A stretch of DNA of 64,000 nucleotides, taken from contig NZ_JAQUCA010000016.1 in assembly GCF_028686475.1 (NCBI RefSeq), positions 1-64,000 of the forward strand. The letters run 5' to 3'. Position 1 is the first letter of the stretch. Each line of letters opens with the position of its first letter. The notes beneath the pieces are model-generated. The model was not told the origin of the DNA, did not search any database, and was given only the letters and a program-made list of their open reading frames with translations. Of the stretch, positions 51,660-61,296 are shown piece after piece. Origin of the DNA: Giesbergeria sp. Its GTDB lineage: Bacteria; Pseudomonadota; Gammaproteobacteria; Burkholderiales; Burkholderiaceae_C. A program made the translations under genes and the position numbers.

Positions 51660-53024
51660 ATGATGCAATCCTGTTTGATTCGCCGTGCGCTGACTATTGC
51701 GGCCCTGAGCGCTGCGCTGCCCGCCGTGGCTGGTGTATCGGCTGATGAGGCCGCCAAGCTCAAAAGTGAGTTGACCCCCTTGGGGGCTGAAAAAGCGGCC
51801 AACAAAGATGGCTCCATACCGGCATGGACGGGGGGGTACACCAAGGTTACCCCCGGCGATAAGCCCGGTGGTCGCCGAGGCGATCCGTTCAAGGATGAGA
51901 AACCGCTGTTTGCGATTACTGCCAAAAACATGGATCAATATGCCAACCGTCTGACCGATGGCACCAAAGCACTGCTGAAAAAATATCCCGACAGCTTCCG
52001 TGTCGATGTCTATAAAACGCATCGTACCGCGGCTGCTCCGCAATGGGTGTACGACAACACCAGCAAAAACGCTACACAGGGTAAGCTAGAAAACGGCGTG
52101 CCCAAGGGGGTGTATGGGGGCATTCCCTTCCCATTGCCAAAGACAGGCGAAGAAGTGATGTGGAACCACATTCTGAACTGGCGCGGCACGTCTTGGAGCT
52201 TTACCAACACTTGGTATCAACTTACCTCTGATGGCCGCCCGGTACTGGTGTCGGACAACGAGGGTGATCAGCAATTCCCCTATTACTACCAAGACAGTTC
52301 AGCCGAAGAATTTGAGAAGGGTGCAGGCAATTTCTGGTACGTGCGCATTCGCAGCACAGCCCCAGCCCTGCGCGCTGGCGAAGCACTGCTGGCCCATGAG
52401 AACGTCGATCCCAACAAACTGCAAACGTGGGTCTACCTGACCGGCCAGCGCCGAGTGCGCAAGCTGCCCAACGCCTGCTGCGATGCGCCCACACCTGCTG
52501 CTGCCGGTGTCATGAGCTTTGACGAAATCTACACTTGGACAGGCCGCCTTGATCGTTTTGATTGGAAAATTGTGGGCAAGCAGGAGATGTACATCCCCTA
52601 CAACGCCAACAACTTCATGCAGCCCAAAACCGATGCTGAAGTGTTGGCTAAGAACCATTACAACCCCGACCATATGCGCTGGGAGCTGCACCGGGTCTGG
52701 GTCGTAGAAGCCAATCTGAAAAAAGGCCAACGCCACCAAGCACCCAAGAGCCGTTACTACTGCGATGAAGATACCTGGACTTGCGTGCTGGGTGACCGCT
52801 GGGATGCTAGCGGCCAACTCTGGAAAACTCTGTGGACGCAGGTGTTTGTGGCACCCGACATGCCCGGCGTGATTCCGGGTTCCACTGGCTTTAATGATTT
52901 GATCTCTGGTGCTGCCTTTGTCGGTCAGCTCTACAACAGCAAGTCCAGCCAAATCGCCGTGCAAAAACGCCGCGCCGAGAGTCACTTCAGCCCTGAAGCG
53001 ATTGCCGGTGAGAGCGTGCGCTGA
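51660..53024 (+). CDS. DUF1329 secreted/periplasmic protein
   Basis: From the ATG after AAAGGAGAC the protein has 454 residues. A signal peptide (LTIAALSAALPAVAGVSA) precedes the typical DUF1329 opening KLKSELTPLGAEKAANKDGS, next IPAWTGG. Further on are YQDSSAEEFEKGAGNFWYVR and RRVRKLPNACCDAPTPA, family signatures. It resembles LolB/LolA-type barrels that carry lipids, and it always travels with DUF1302 partners. It would shuttle a hydrophobic ligand through the periplasm. Another ATG one codon later is equally usable. Confidence 0.85.
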   Translation: MMQSCLIRRALTIAALSAALPAVAGVSADEAAKLKSELTPLGAEKAANKDGSIPAWTGGYTKVTPGDKPGGRRGDPFKDEKPLFAITAKNMDQYANRLTDGTKALLKKYPDSFRVDVYKTHRTAAAPQWVYDNTSKNATQGKLENGVPKGVYGGIPFPLPKTGEEVMWNHILNWRGTSWSFTNTWYQLTSDGRPVLVSDNEGDQQFPYYYQDSSAEEFEKGAGNFWYVRIRSTAPALRAGEALLAHENVDPNKLQTWVYLTGQRRVRKLPNACCDAPTPAAAGVMSFDEIYTWTGRLDRFDWKIVGKQEMYIPYNANNFMQPKTDAEVLAKNHYNPDHMRWELHRVWVVEANLKKGQRHQAPKSRYYCDEDTWTCVLGDRWDASGQLWKTLWTQVFVAPDMPGVIPGSTGFNDLISGAAFVGQLYNSKSSQIAVQKRRAESHFSPEAIAGESVR

Positions 53025-53037
53025 AAGATCAGCAGCC

Positions 53038-54138
53038 ATGTTGCAATCCGTACGAATCGGAGGCTATGTGCTGGCCGCTGCCACTGTGGTGGCCATGCCC
53101 GGCCTCTTGCAAGCGGCCAACCGGTTTAGCGCACTGGAGCGCACCGCCTTGCAAGTCAAAGCCCCAGAGCTCCAAGTGTTGCAGGCCGCCGCCCAAGCCG
53201 GTAGTCGCATCGTGGCCGTGGGTGAGCGCGGCATTATCGTGCTCTCGGACGATGGTGGCAAAAGCTGGCGTCAGGCACGGCAGGTGCCAGTGAGCACCAC
53301 GCTCACCGCCCTGTCTTTTGCTAATGAGAAGACTGGTTGGGCCGTAGGCCACGGTGGGGTGGTATTACACACCCAAGATGGTGGCGAAAGTTGGCGTAAG
53401 CAGGCCGATGGCAAGATGTTGGCCGACTGGGCACTGAAGGCGGCTCAGACTGCCCAAGCCCGCAATCCAGAACACACCACTGCCGTTCGTGCCCTATCGG
53501 ACGCGCAATTGCTGGTCAACGATGGCCCAGACAAGCCATTGTTGGATGTGTATTTTCAGGATGCACAACACGGTTGGATCATCGGTGCCTACAACCTGTT
53601 TTTTGAAACCACCGACGGCGGTGCTACTTGGAACAGCATCAGCCAGCGTATCGATAACCCCAAGGGCTTGCACCTGTATGCGGTGCGCGCCCAAGGCACA
53701 CTGGTGTTTGTGGTGGGTGAGCAAGGCCAGATGCACCGCTCTCGCGATGGCGGCCACACCTTTGAAACTGTCACCAGCCCCTACAAGGGGAGTTGGTTCG
53801 CCTTGGCCCTCAGTCCAGAGGGCGCAGTGGTAGCGGCTGGGTTGCGCGGCAATGCGTTTTACTCGGCTGATTTTGGCAACCAATGGCAGGAAATCGCTGG
53901 GGCTGCACCGACGAGCTTTGTCAGTGCGGCCCGTTTGCCCAGCGGTGAAGTGTTGCTGGCTAATCAAGCAGGTCAGTTGTTCACCACCCAAGATGGTGCA
54001 CCCTTACAAGCGTTGTCTACCCCGCCCCTGCCCCCCTTGACCGGGGTGCTGTTGCTCAAAGAGCAGCGCCTGTTAGCACTGGGCCTTGGCGGCGTGGTGC
54101 CCTTGCCACTGCCCGGCCAGAACGGAACCGCAAAATGA
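53038..54138 (+). CDS. YCF48/BNR-repeat periplasmic protein
   Basis: From the ATG at 53038 the protein has 366 residues with a signal peptide (LAAATVVAMPGLLQA). A beta-propeller of BNR/YCF48 repeats follows: SDDGGKSWRQ, TQDGGESWRK, TTDGGATWNS, SRDGGHTFET and similar. It is the propeller partner of DUF1302/DUF1329/RND modules and is probably a scaffold for the envelope complex. It overlaps the RND gene by four bases (ATGA). Confidence 0.83.
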   Translation: MLQSVRIGGYVLAAATVVAMPGLLQAANRFSALERTALQVKAPELQVLQAAAQAGSRIVAVGERGIIVLSDDGGKSWRQARQVPVSTTLTALSFANEKTGWAVGHGGVVLHTQDGGESWRKQADGKMLADWALKAAQTAQARNPEHTTAVRALSDAQLLVNDGPDKPLLDVYFQDAQHGWIIGAYNLFFETTDGGATWNSISQRIDNPKGLHLYAVRAQGTLVFVVGEQGQMHRSRDGGHTFETVTSPYKGSWFALALSPEGAVVAAGLRGNAFYSADFGNQWQEIAGAAPTSFVSAARLPSGEVLLANQAGQLFTTQDGAPLQALSTPPLPPLTGVLLLKEQRLLALGLGGVVPLPLPGQNGTAK

Positions 54139-56561
54139 ATGTGAGTACCCAACCCAATGAGCCGATCATCACGGATCTGGCCACGTTTGACCACAACTCC
54201 GGCTCCGCTGTAGAACGTGCGTTGTTTAACCACCGCCGCATCGTCGTTTTTATTTGCCTGTTGATAACCCTGCTGTTGGGCTGGCAAGCCACCAAGCTGG
54301 AACTATCGGCCAGTTTCGAAAAGACCATCCCGACATCGCACCCGTTTATCAGCAACTACCTAGCTCACCAAAACGAACTACAAGGCCTAGGCAATGCCGT
54401 GCGCCTTGCCGTGGCCAACCCCCAGGGCACGATTTACGATGCCCACTACTTGCAAGCTCTGCGTGAACTGAACGACGAGCTGTTTCTGCTGCCTGGTGTC
54501 TCCCGCCAAGGCATGAAAAGCCTATGGACACCCAGTACGCGCTGGACCGGCGTGACCGAAGACGGCCTCGAAGGCGGCCCGGTGATTCCCGACGGCTTTG
54601 ATGGCTCTGCCGACAGTTTGGAACGGTTGCGCGCTAACATTGCCCGTTCTGGTGAAATCGGCCAACTGGTGGCCCGCGATGCTCAATCGACGGTGATCTT
54701 TGTGCCCCTGTTGGCCAAAGACCAAAATGGCGTGCCGCTCAATTACGCCCACTTTGCCCAAAAGCTGGAAGATTTGCGCAGCAAATACGAAGCCCAGGGC
54801 CTGAAAATCCACATCACCGGCTTTGCCAAGCTGGTGGGCGATTTGATTGATGGCGTGCGTTATGTGCTGATCTTCTTTGCGCTGGCAGTTCATATCGCTG
54901 CTGGTATGGTTTACTGGTACACCCGCTGCTGGCGTTCTACCTTGCTGGTGGTGGTCAGCTCGCTGGTGGCTGTGGTCTGGCAGCTTGGCCTACTGCCTAC
55001 GCTCGGTTATGCACTCGATCCGTACTCGATGCTGGTGCCATTTTTGGTCTTTGCCATCGGTATGAGCCACGGCGCACAAAAAATGAACGGCATCATGCAG
55101 GACATTGGCCGAGGCGCACACCGGCTAATTGCTGCGCGTTACACCTTCCGGCGGCTGTTTCTGGCGGGGCTGACGGCGCTGCTAGCCGATGCCGTGGGCT
55201 TTGCCGTGCTGCTGGTGATTGATATCCAAGTGATTCGGGAGCTGTCGATTGCAGCTTCGTTGGGTGTGGGTGTACTGATCTTTACGAATCTGATTTTGTT
55301 GCCCATTTTGCTGTCTTACACCGGCGTTAGCCCTGAGGCAGCAGCTCGCAGCCTGCAAACCGAAGAGGCCGATGCCCGTGGCGAGGCCAAATTGGCGCTG
55401 TGGGCGTTTTTGGATCGATTCACACAACGCAAATGGGCCACCATGGGCCTTATTGCTGGTGCCCTGTTGCTCGCTGGCGGCTTTGCCGCCAGCACCAAAC
55501 TCTCGATTGGCGACTTAGACCCCGGTGCCCCCGAACTGCGTGCCGATAGCCGTTACAACCAAGATGTGGCCTTCCTGAACTCGGCCTACGGTGCTTCCAG
55601 TGATGTACTGGCGGTGATGGTGCAAACCCCTGAAGGCGCTTGCAGCCAAGTCGAGACCGTGCTCAAGGTCGATGAGCTGGAGTGGCAACTGCGCCAAATC
55701 GACGGTGTTGAATCCACCAACACTCTGGCTTTGCTCAATCGCCGTGTACTCATGGGCTTGAACGAAGGCAATCCCAAGTGGTACGAAATGTTGCCCAGCC
55801 AAGACATGATCAACACGATCACGGCAGGGGCACCACGGGGTCTGTACAACGATTCGTGCAGCTTACTCACCCTCTATGTTTATCTGCGCGACCACAAGGC
55901 TGAAACCCTCAGCCGCGTCATCGCGCACATCCAAGGCTTTGCTGCGCAAAACGATACCCAAGAGGTGAAGTTTTTACTTGCTGCTGGCTCTGCTGGCATT
56001 GAGGCCGCCACCAACATAGTTGTCAAAGAAGCGTGGCACCAGATGCTGTGGCTGGTCTATGGCGCGGTGGTGCTGCTGGCCTTTATCACCTTCCGCTCTT
56101 GGCGTGCGGTGGTGGTGGCGGTGCTGCCACTGGTAGTGACCTCTTTCTTGGCCGAAGCCCTGATGGTGGGCTTGGGTATGGGAGTCAAGGTAGCCACCCT
56201 GCCGGTGATTGCGCTGGGTGTGGGCATTGGTGTGGACTATGCGCTTTACATCCTGTCTGTCACGATGGCCTGCCTACGTCAAGGCATGAGCTTGTCGGAT
56301 GCTTATTACCGCTCGCTGCTATTCACTGGCAAGGTGGTGATGCTGACCGGGGTCACGTTGGCCGTGGGTGTGATTACGTGGGTGTTTAGCCCGATCAAGT
56401 TCCAAGCTGACATGGGTTTATTGCTGGCGTTCATGTTCTTGTGGAACATGCTCGGGGCCTTGGTGCTGATTCCTGCATTGGCGCACTTTCTGCTCAAACC
56501 TGCCCCACGGCAAGACTTGGCCGCAGAAGCCTTTGGCACCCCGCTGGCACCAGCGCACTGA
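54135..56561 (+). CDS. RND/MMPL-family transporter
   Basis: The 808-residue inner-membrane protein has the two-repeat RND topology. One TM segment lies near 34-52, a large periplasmic loop follows to about 235, then a block of five TM segments (about 240-410, with FLVFAIGMSHGAQKMNG). A second TM and loop (about 435-640) precede the second block (about 645-790, LGVGIGVDYALYIL). It belongs to the MMPL/SSD-like group that moves lipids and sterol-like molecules. In this operon it would energise transport for the DUF1302/DUF1329/YCF48 complex. Confidence 0.88.
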   Translation: MNVSTQPNEPIITDLATFDHNSGSAVERALFNHRRIVVFICLLITLLLGWQATKLELSASFEKTIPTSHPFISNYLAHQNELQGLGNAVRLAVANPQGTIYDAHYLQALRELNDELFLLPGVSRQGMKSLWTPSTRWTGVTEDGLEGGPVIPDGFDGSADSLERLRANIARSGEIGQLVARDAQSTVIFVPLLAKDQNGVPLNYAHFAQKLEDLRSKYEAQGLKIHITGFAKLVGDLIDGVRYVLIFFALAVHIAAGMVYWYTRCWRSTLLVVVSSLVAVVWQLGLLPTLGYALDPYSMLVPFLVFAIGMSHGAQKMNGIMQDIGRGAHRLIAARYTFRRLFLAGLTALLADAVGFAVLLVIDIQVIRELSIAASLGVGVLIFTNLILLPILLSYTGVSPEAAARSLQTEEADARGEAKLALWAFLDRFTQRKWATMGLIAGALLLAGGFAASTKLSIGDLDPGAPELRADSRYNQDVAFLNSAYGASSDVLAVMVQTPEGACSQVETVLKVDELEWQLRQIDGVESTNTLALLNRRVLMGLNEGNPKWYEMLPSQDMINTITAGAPRGLYNDSCSLLTLYVYLRDHKAETLSRVIAHIQGFAAQNDTQEVKFLLAAGSAGIEAATNIVVKEAWHQMLWLVYGAVVLLAFITFRSWRAVVVAVLPLVVTSFLAEALMVGLGMGVKVATLPVIALGVGIGVDYALYILSVTMACLRQGMSLSDAYYRSLLFTGKVVMLTGVTLAVGVITWVFSPIKFQADMGLLLAFMFLWNMLGALVLIPALAHFLLKPAPRQDLAAEAFGTPLAPAH

Positions 56562-56579
56562 GTTCAAGGAGCAAACCCT

Positions 56580-57608
56580 ATGTACCAACATTTGCTGGTT
56601 CCCATTGACGGCTCGACGCTGTCTATCCAAACGGCTGAACAGGCGGTAGCCTTGGCCAAAAGCACTGGGGGGCGAGTGACGTTTTTCCATGCCCGCCCCG
56701 ATTTTGGTGCTACCGGCGACGGTGCCCTGCTGCACGCAGCACAACCCGACTCCTTTGTGCAAATGGCGGCGGGCAATGCCCGCGCCCTGCTGGCTAAGGC
56801 CGAATCTTCGGCACGGGCCGCCAAGGTCGAGGCGCATTCCATCGCCGTGGTCAGTGACCACCCCCACGAAGCCATCTTGGCCGCCGCTAAAACCCAAGGC
56901 TGTGACTTGATCTTTATGGCCTCGCATGGGCGTCGGGGCCTGAAAGGTGCATTGCAAGGCTCCGTGACGCAAAAAGTGCTGTACGCCGCTACCCTGCCAG
57001 TACTGATCGCGTCGGTAGAAAGCAATCTGCCGCACAGTGACGAGCAGCGGGCACTGCTGACTATCAAGGACGAGCACCGCAGCTTGGCTGCTGTGCTACA
57101 CGGACTAGAACACGTGGTCGGCCAGATTCGCAGCAGTGCCTTGTCACCTGACTTTGGCGTGTTGCGCGCCATGCTGTACTACATCGAGAAGTTTCCAGAA
57201 CGGCTGCACCACCCCAAAGAAGAGGCGTTTCTGTTTCAGCGCTTGCGTGCGCGTACCGATGAATGCAACGCTGTATTGGCCGAGCTAGAACAACAGCACC
57301 GTGAAGGCGCACAACTCTTTGCTGTCCTAGGCCAAGCTTTGGACGCTTTTGAAGCTGAGCACGATGGTGCTGCCGAACGCTTTTTCAGCGCCGTCGAGCG
57401 CTTCGCTGCCTCGCAATGGCTGCATTTAGGGGCCGAAGAAAAAGTCATTCTGCCTGCTGCGCATCGCTATCTGACCAACGCTGATTGGCAAGCGATTGCA
57501 CATGCCTTTTTAGATAACGGCGACCCACGCTTTGGTGCTCAAGCCGAAGCCGCCTTTGCCGACCTTTTCACCCGGCTGCTCAACCTGCTGCCGCTGGAAA
57601 ACCAGTGA
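56580..57608 (+). CDS. Universal stress protein fused to a hemerythrin-like domain
   Basis: The 342-residue protein joins a UspA domain (1-147: HLLVPIDGSTLSIQTAEQA, FMASHGRRGLKGALQGSVTQ with the ATP-binding G-x2-G-x9-G-S/T motif) to a hemerythrin HHE domain (about 160-310: KDEHRSLAAVL, HHPKEEAFL, EQQHREGAQLF, LHLGAEEKVILP). The HHE histidines could bind a di-iron centre and sense O2 or redox stress. It follows the RND gene by 18 bases. A protective or sensing role during oxygenase-driven catabolism is inferred. Confidence 0.85.
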   Translation: MYQHLLVPIDGSTLSIQTAEQAVALAKSTGGRVTFFHARPDFGATGDGALLHAAQPDSFVQMAAGNARALLAKAESSARAAKVEAHSIAVVSDHPHEAILAAAKTQGCDLIFMASHGRRGLKGALQGSVTQKVLYAATLPVLIASVESNLPHSDEQRALLTIKDEHRSLAAVLHGLEHVVGQIRSSALSPDFGVLRAMLYYIEKFPERLHHPKEEAFLFQRLRARTDECNAVLAELEQQHREGAQLFAVLGQALDAFEAEHDGAAERFFSAVERFAASQWLHLGAEEKVILPAAHRYLTNADWQAIAHAFLDNGDPRFGAQAEAAFADLFTRLLNLLPLENQ

Positions 57609-57645
57609 CCCCCATCCCCCCCACCACGATAAGGAGAAGAGACAA

Positions 57646-58593
57646 ATGAACATCATCGGCCCTGATGCCTTGGTTTTTGGCGTTGACGACATCACCGCCA
57701 CCGCACAATACCTGATCGACTACGGTCTAGAACCTGTCAACGCAGGCCCCCACGGTGGCCGCTTTGAAACCTTGGACGGTACGGCCATCATCATCGCCCA
57801 CAACAGCGATGCCACACTGCCGCCCGCCTTGCCCAATGGCACTGCCGTGCGCAAAATCATTTATGGTGCCGCCGATGTCGCCACTGTAGAAGCGATTGCC
57901 GCCGAGTTGGGCAAAGACCGTGAAGTTAAGCGGCTGCCCGATGGCTCGATTGAGGCGCTGGATGATCTGGGGTTTTGCCTAGGCTTTCAGGTGACGCAGC
58001 GTCGCCCGATCTCCCTGCCTGCCGAACCCATCAACGCACCGGGTGCACCACAACAACGCCAGCCTAACCAATTGGGTGTCGATGTTAATGCCGCTGCCCC
58101 CAAACCGCGCACGCTGGGCCACTTTGCTGCCTTTGTGCCGGACGCGGCCAAGGGCGAAGCGTTTTATACGAAACGTTTGGGTTTCCGTGTGACTGACCGG
58201 CTTATTGGAGCTGGTATGTTCTTGCAAGCTGGTGGCACCTTTGAGCACCATGCGCTGTTCCTGATCCAAACGCCGCCGCATATGCAGGGCATTGAGCACA
58301 TTGCGTTTCACTTGGGGGGGCCGCACGACCTGATGAGCGCGGGTACTGCCTTTGCACAAAAAGGTTACCAGAGCTTCTGGGGGCCAGGCCGCCATACGAT
58401 GGGATCGAACTGGTTCTGGTATTTCAACAGCCCACTAGGGTGCCGATTCGAGTTCGATGCCGATATGGACCAGCACGACCTGAACTGGGTACCGCGGGAA
58501 CTGCCCGCTACCGCTGACTCGACACAAATCTATCTGCTGCAAGCACGCGAAAAGTGGGCCCCCGTGGGTGGCCCACCAAATGCCAAGCACTGA
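57646..58593 (+). CDS. Extradiol ring-cleavage dioxygenase, VOC type (copy 2)
   Basis: From the ATG after AAGGAGAAG (MNIIGPDALVFGVDDI) the protein has 315 residues. Two VOC domains carry the Fe(II) ligands His in TLGHFAAFVP, His in GIEHIAFHLG and Glu in GCRFEFDADMD. The C-domain motif GPGRHTMGSNWFWYFNSPLG matches GPGRHTVSSACFWYFVTPLG of the enzyme at 42623, so the two are paralogues. The N-domains differ more, which points to different substrates. Confidence 0.85.
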   Translation: MNIIGPDALVFGVDDITATAQYLIDYGLEPVNAGPHGGRFETLDGTAIIIAHNSDATLPPALPNGTAVRKIIYGAADVATVEAIAAELGKDREVKRLPDGSIEALDDLGFCLGFQVTQRRPISLPAEPINAPGAPQQRQPNQLGVDVNAAAPKPRTLGHFAAFVPDAAKGEAFYTKRLGFRVTDRLIGAGMFLQAGGTFEHHALFLIQTPPHMQGIEHIAFHLGGPHDLMSAGTAFAQKGYQSFWGPGRHTMGSNWFWYFNSPLGCRFEFDADMDQHDLNWVPRELPATADSTQIYLLQAREKWAPVGGPPNAKH

Positions 58594-58613
58594 GTCAGCC
58601 TGATCGCAATGCC

Positions 58614-58979
58614 ATGCAACGCAGCATCCTCTTGTGTCACCTGCACGACATTCCAGATGGCAGCGCCCGAGGTTTTGATCCTGGTGGGGTGGGGCGCGAC
58701 ACGGTGTTTGTTGTGCGCAGGGGGGACTGCGTACATGGCTGGTACGACCAGTGCCCACACGAGGGGCTGACGCCTCTGCCTTACCGGCGTCACCACTACT
58801 TGAACAAGGCAGGTAACCGCATCGTTTGCTTTGCACACGGTGCCTTGTTTGAGATTGACTCCGGCCAGTGTGTGCGCGGGCCTTGCTTAGGGCAGGCCCT
58901 GCGTTCGCTGCCATTAACGCTGCTCAAAGATGGGCGCATCATGGCTGTAGAAGAAATTTCTATCGCGCAATTATCTTGA
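58614..58979 (+). CDS. Rieske [2Fe-2S] ferredoxin-like protein
   Basis: From the ATG at 58614 (MQRSILLCHLHDIPDG) the protein has 121 residues. The cluster ligands are in QCPHEGLT (C-x-H) and CFAHGALFE (C-x2-H). It would carry electrons from the reductase (38159) to the ring-hydroxylating oxygenase just downstream. The second half of the oxygenase unit starts 356 bases later from its own promoter region, so the ferredoxin is transcribed with the operon before it. Confidence 0.8.
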   Translation: MQRSILLCHLHDIPDGSARGFDPGGVGRDTVFVVRRGDCVHGWYDQCPHEGLTPLPYRRHHYLNKAGNRIVCFAHGALFEIDSGQCVRGPCLGQALRSLPLTLLKDGRIMAVEEISIAQLS

Positions 58980-59335
58980 GCATTGAAGCCAATATTTAAT
59001 TTTAAGTATCAAATTAGTGATTTTGTAAAGCGGTTTAAATAAATACCATCCTATGAGCTAGGATAAATATTAATTCCCTCAAAAAAATTATCTGGAGCTC
59101 CAAGCTTCGGAGGATTTTCTTTGCCTGTGTTAAAAGTTGCGAAATCTGTGTTAACCCCTTGTCTCCTACCGAATATTTTAATTTCCAATGGTGCAATTTG
59201 TTCACAAATCGCTCGAAATTTCAATTGGGGCGATTCATGATTTAAAAAAATTGTGATTTACTTACCATCTCGTGCATTCATTCCGTGAATACATCCACCC
59301 AGCAAAACAAATGTCAATTTAAAAGGAGACCTGTG
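58980..59335. other. AT-rich intergenic region before the oxygenase operon
   Basis: About 356 bases without a gene, markedly AT-rich compared with its flanks. It should contain the promoter and regulator sites of the alpha/beta oxygenase genes. A ribosome binding site AAAAGGAGAC precedes the ATG at 59336. I see no unambiguous operator. Confidence 0.5.
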
Positions 59336-60718
59336 ATGTATAAATTCGATCCCATCCCATCGGGTGGCCAGAGCAATGACCTCAAAGCCTTGGTGACCCG
59401 TGTCGACCAAAGTCTGGATCAGGGCTTACTGCCCGTGGGCGTTTTTTGCGATGACACTGTGTTCCGTGCCGAGATGACCCGTATCTTCGGGCGCACTTGG
59501 GTCTTTGTGGCCCACGAGAGCGAAATCCCACAACCTGGCGATTTTGTGCAGCGCAAAATTGGTATCGACTCGGTGATCGTTACCCGCGACACCGATGGCG
59601 GTGTCAATGTGCTGCTCAACCACTGTCGCCACCGAGGCACTGAGGTTTGCCATGAAGACCAAGGCAACGCCAAGCACTTCAAGTGCCCTTACCACGGCTG
59701 GACTTACAACGTAAAGGGTGAGTTTGCGGGTGCGCCGCATTACAACGAAGCCTATGGCAACACACTAGACAAGAAAGCTTGGGGCCTCAAACGGGCACCG
59801 CAGGTGGACAGCATCCACGGCTTTGTCTTCGCCTGCCTTAGCACTGAAACCGCTCCCCTCCGCGAGTACCTCGGCGACACCGTCAAAGTGCTTGATGCCA
59901 TCTTTGGGCTACACCCGCAAGGAATGCGCGCCGTGGCCCCACCCGAACGCTTCCAAGTGCGGGCCGATTGGAAAAGCGGTGCAGAGAACTTTTGCGGCGA
60001 TGCTTACCATGTCAGCACCGCCCACGTCTCAGCAGGCTTGTCCGACTTTATTCCCGACGTACGCCAAGTGAGCGTGATTGCCCGCGCACTCGATTTGGAC
60101 AACGCCAACAGCTTTATCGCCCACGAAATCACGCAATGGGGGCCGATGTTCGAGCACTGGGCTTACCCGCCAGAAATCGTCGAACAGTTCGATTTTTCCA
60201 ACATCGATCCAGCTCTGCGTGAGTTGCTGCGCAAGTCGCCTCCCACCATCGGTACTATCTTTCCCAATTTCAGCTACTTACGCTTTCCGCAGCCCTGTGC
60301 GCCGGGGGATCGTCCCTTCCCATTCACCAGCATTCGTATGTGGCAGCCTGTGGCCCCCGGCGTGATGGAGTTGTGGAACTGGCAATTTGAATGGGCTTGT
60401 GCCGATGAGGCCACCCAGCAGGAAAGCTACGCTGGGGGGGTGTTTGGTTTTGGCTCGGGTGGCATCTTCGAGCAAGATGACACAGCTGTCTGGGAAGGCA
60501 TTGCCAAGGCTGCCAACAGCCCTTGGAACCACACAGACAACGTCATGCTGCACTACCAGCAGCAGCGCGTCGATTCAGACCCTGATTGGAAAGGGCCCGG
60601 CAAGTTCTACAACAACATCTACGGCGAACGCTTGCAAGAAGGCTTTTGGCGCCGTTGGATCAAGGAAATGTCGGCCCCTGACAACGCACCTGCTGCCACC
60701 CCCCACACCGATGCCTGA
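59336..60718 (+). CDS. Aromatic ring-hydroxylating dioxygenase, large (alpha) subunit
   Basis: From the ATG at 59336 (MYKFDPIPSGGQSNDL) the protein has 460 residues. The Rieske domain has CRHRG and CPYHGWTYN (C-x-H, 17 residues, C-x2-H). The catalytic domain has the mononuclear iron ligands in GDAYHVSTAH (D-x2-H-x4-H pattern) and a later Asp. It is an alpha subunit of the naphthalene/biphenyl/benzoate group. With the beta subunit (60736), reductase (38159) and ferredoxin (58614) it would form the first attack on the ring, giving a cis-dihydrodiol. The substrate cannot be read from the sequence. Confidence 0.92.
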   Translation: MYKFDPIPSGGQSNDLKALVTRVDQSLDQGLLPVGVFCDDTVFRAEMTRIFGRTWVFVAHESEIPQPGDFVQRKIGIDSVIVTRDTDGGVNVLLNHCRHRGTEVCHEDQGNAKHFKCPYHGWTYNVKGEFAGAPHYNEAYGNTLDKKAWGLKRAPQVDSIHGFVFACLSTETAPLREYLGDTVKVLDAIFGLHPQGMRAVAPPERFQVRADWKSGAENFCGDAYHVSTAHVSAGLSDFIPDVRQVSVIARALDLDNANSFIAHEITQWGPMFEHWAYPPEIVEQFDFSNIDPALRELLRKSPPTIGTIFPNFSYLRFPQPCAPGDRPFPFTSIRMWQPVAPGVMELWNWQFEWACADEATQQESYAGGVFGFGSGGIFEQDDTAVWEGIAKAANSPWNHTDNVMLHYQQQRVDSDPDWKGPGKFYNNIYGERLQEGFWRRWIKEMSAPDNAPAATPHTDA

Positions 60719-60735
60719 ATATTGGAGACCTAGCC

Positions 60736-61269
60736 ATGAGCCACGCATTTCCTACCACGACCCAAGGGGTCTCCAAATTGGAGCTGACACTGTTGGCCCA
60801 GGAGTTTTTAGCCACCGAAGCCAAGCTGCTTGATGAGCGCCGTTTCTGGGAGTGGTATGCACTACTCGACGATGCCATCGTCTATCACATTCCACTGCGC
60901 CAAGCCCGACTGGAGTTCAAGGACGAGTTTCCGACCGGTGCCTACCGCATTTTGGATCACAAAAAGCACATCGAAACTCGGATTAAGCGCATCGACTCCG
61001 GTGCAGCTTGGGCTGAAACCCCACCCTCACGTACTCTGCGCATGGTAGGTAGCCTGCTGGTGGAGACCACGGAGCATTCCGACATCCTTGTGGCCGAGAG
61101 TGCTTTGATGCTGTATCGCCAGCGTGGCCACGACGACAAGGGCGACTTGATTGCTGCCCGTCGCCGTGACCAATTGCGCCTGACTGCCAACGGGCTGCGT
61201 TTGCTACGACGCGATGCCTTGATTGCAGAAGCCGTACTGACCACGCCTAACTTAGGTGTCTTCATCTAA
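60736..61269 (+). CDS. Ring-hydroxylating dioxygenase, small (beta) subunit
   Basis: The 177-residue protein starts 17 bases after the alpha gene. It has the conserved features of beta subunits: LDERRFWEWYALLDDAIVYH near the N-terminus, SRTLRMVGSLLVE in the middle and RRDQLRLTANGLRLLRR near the end. It has no cofactor and supports the alpha3beta3 assembly. Confidence 0.9.
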   Translation: MSHAFPTTTQGVSKLELTLLAQEFLATEAKLLDERRFWEWYALLDDAIVYHIPLRQARLEFKDEFPTGAYRILDHKKHIETRIKRIDSGAAWAETPPSRTLRMVGSLLVETTEHSDILVAESALMLYRQRGHDDKGDLIAARRRDQLRLTANGLRLLRRDALIAEAVLTTPNLGVFI

Positions 61270-61296
61270 AGCCCTCTTCTTGTTAGGAAACATTGC

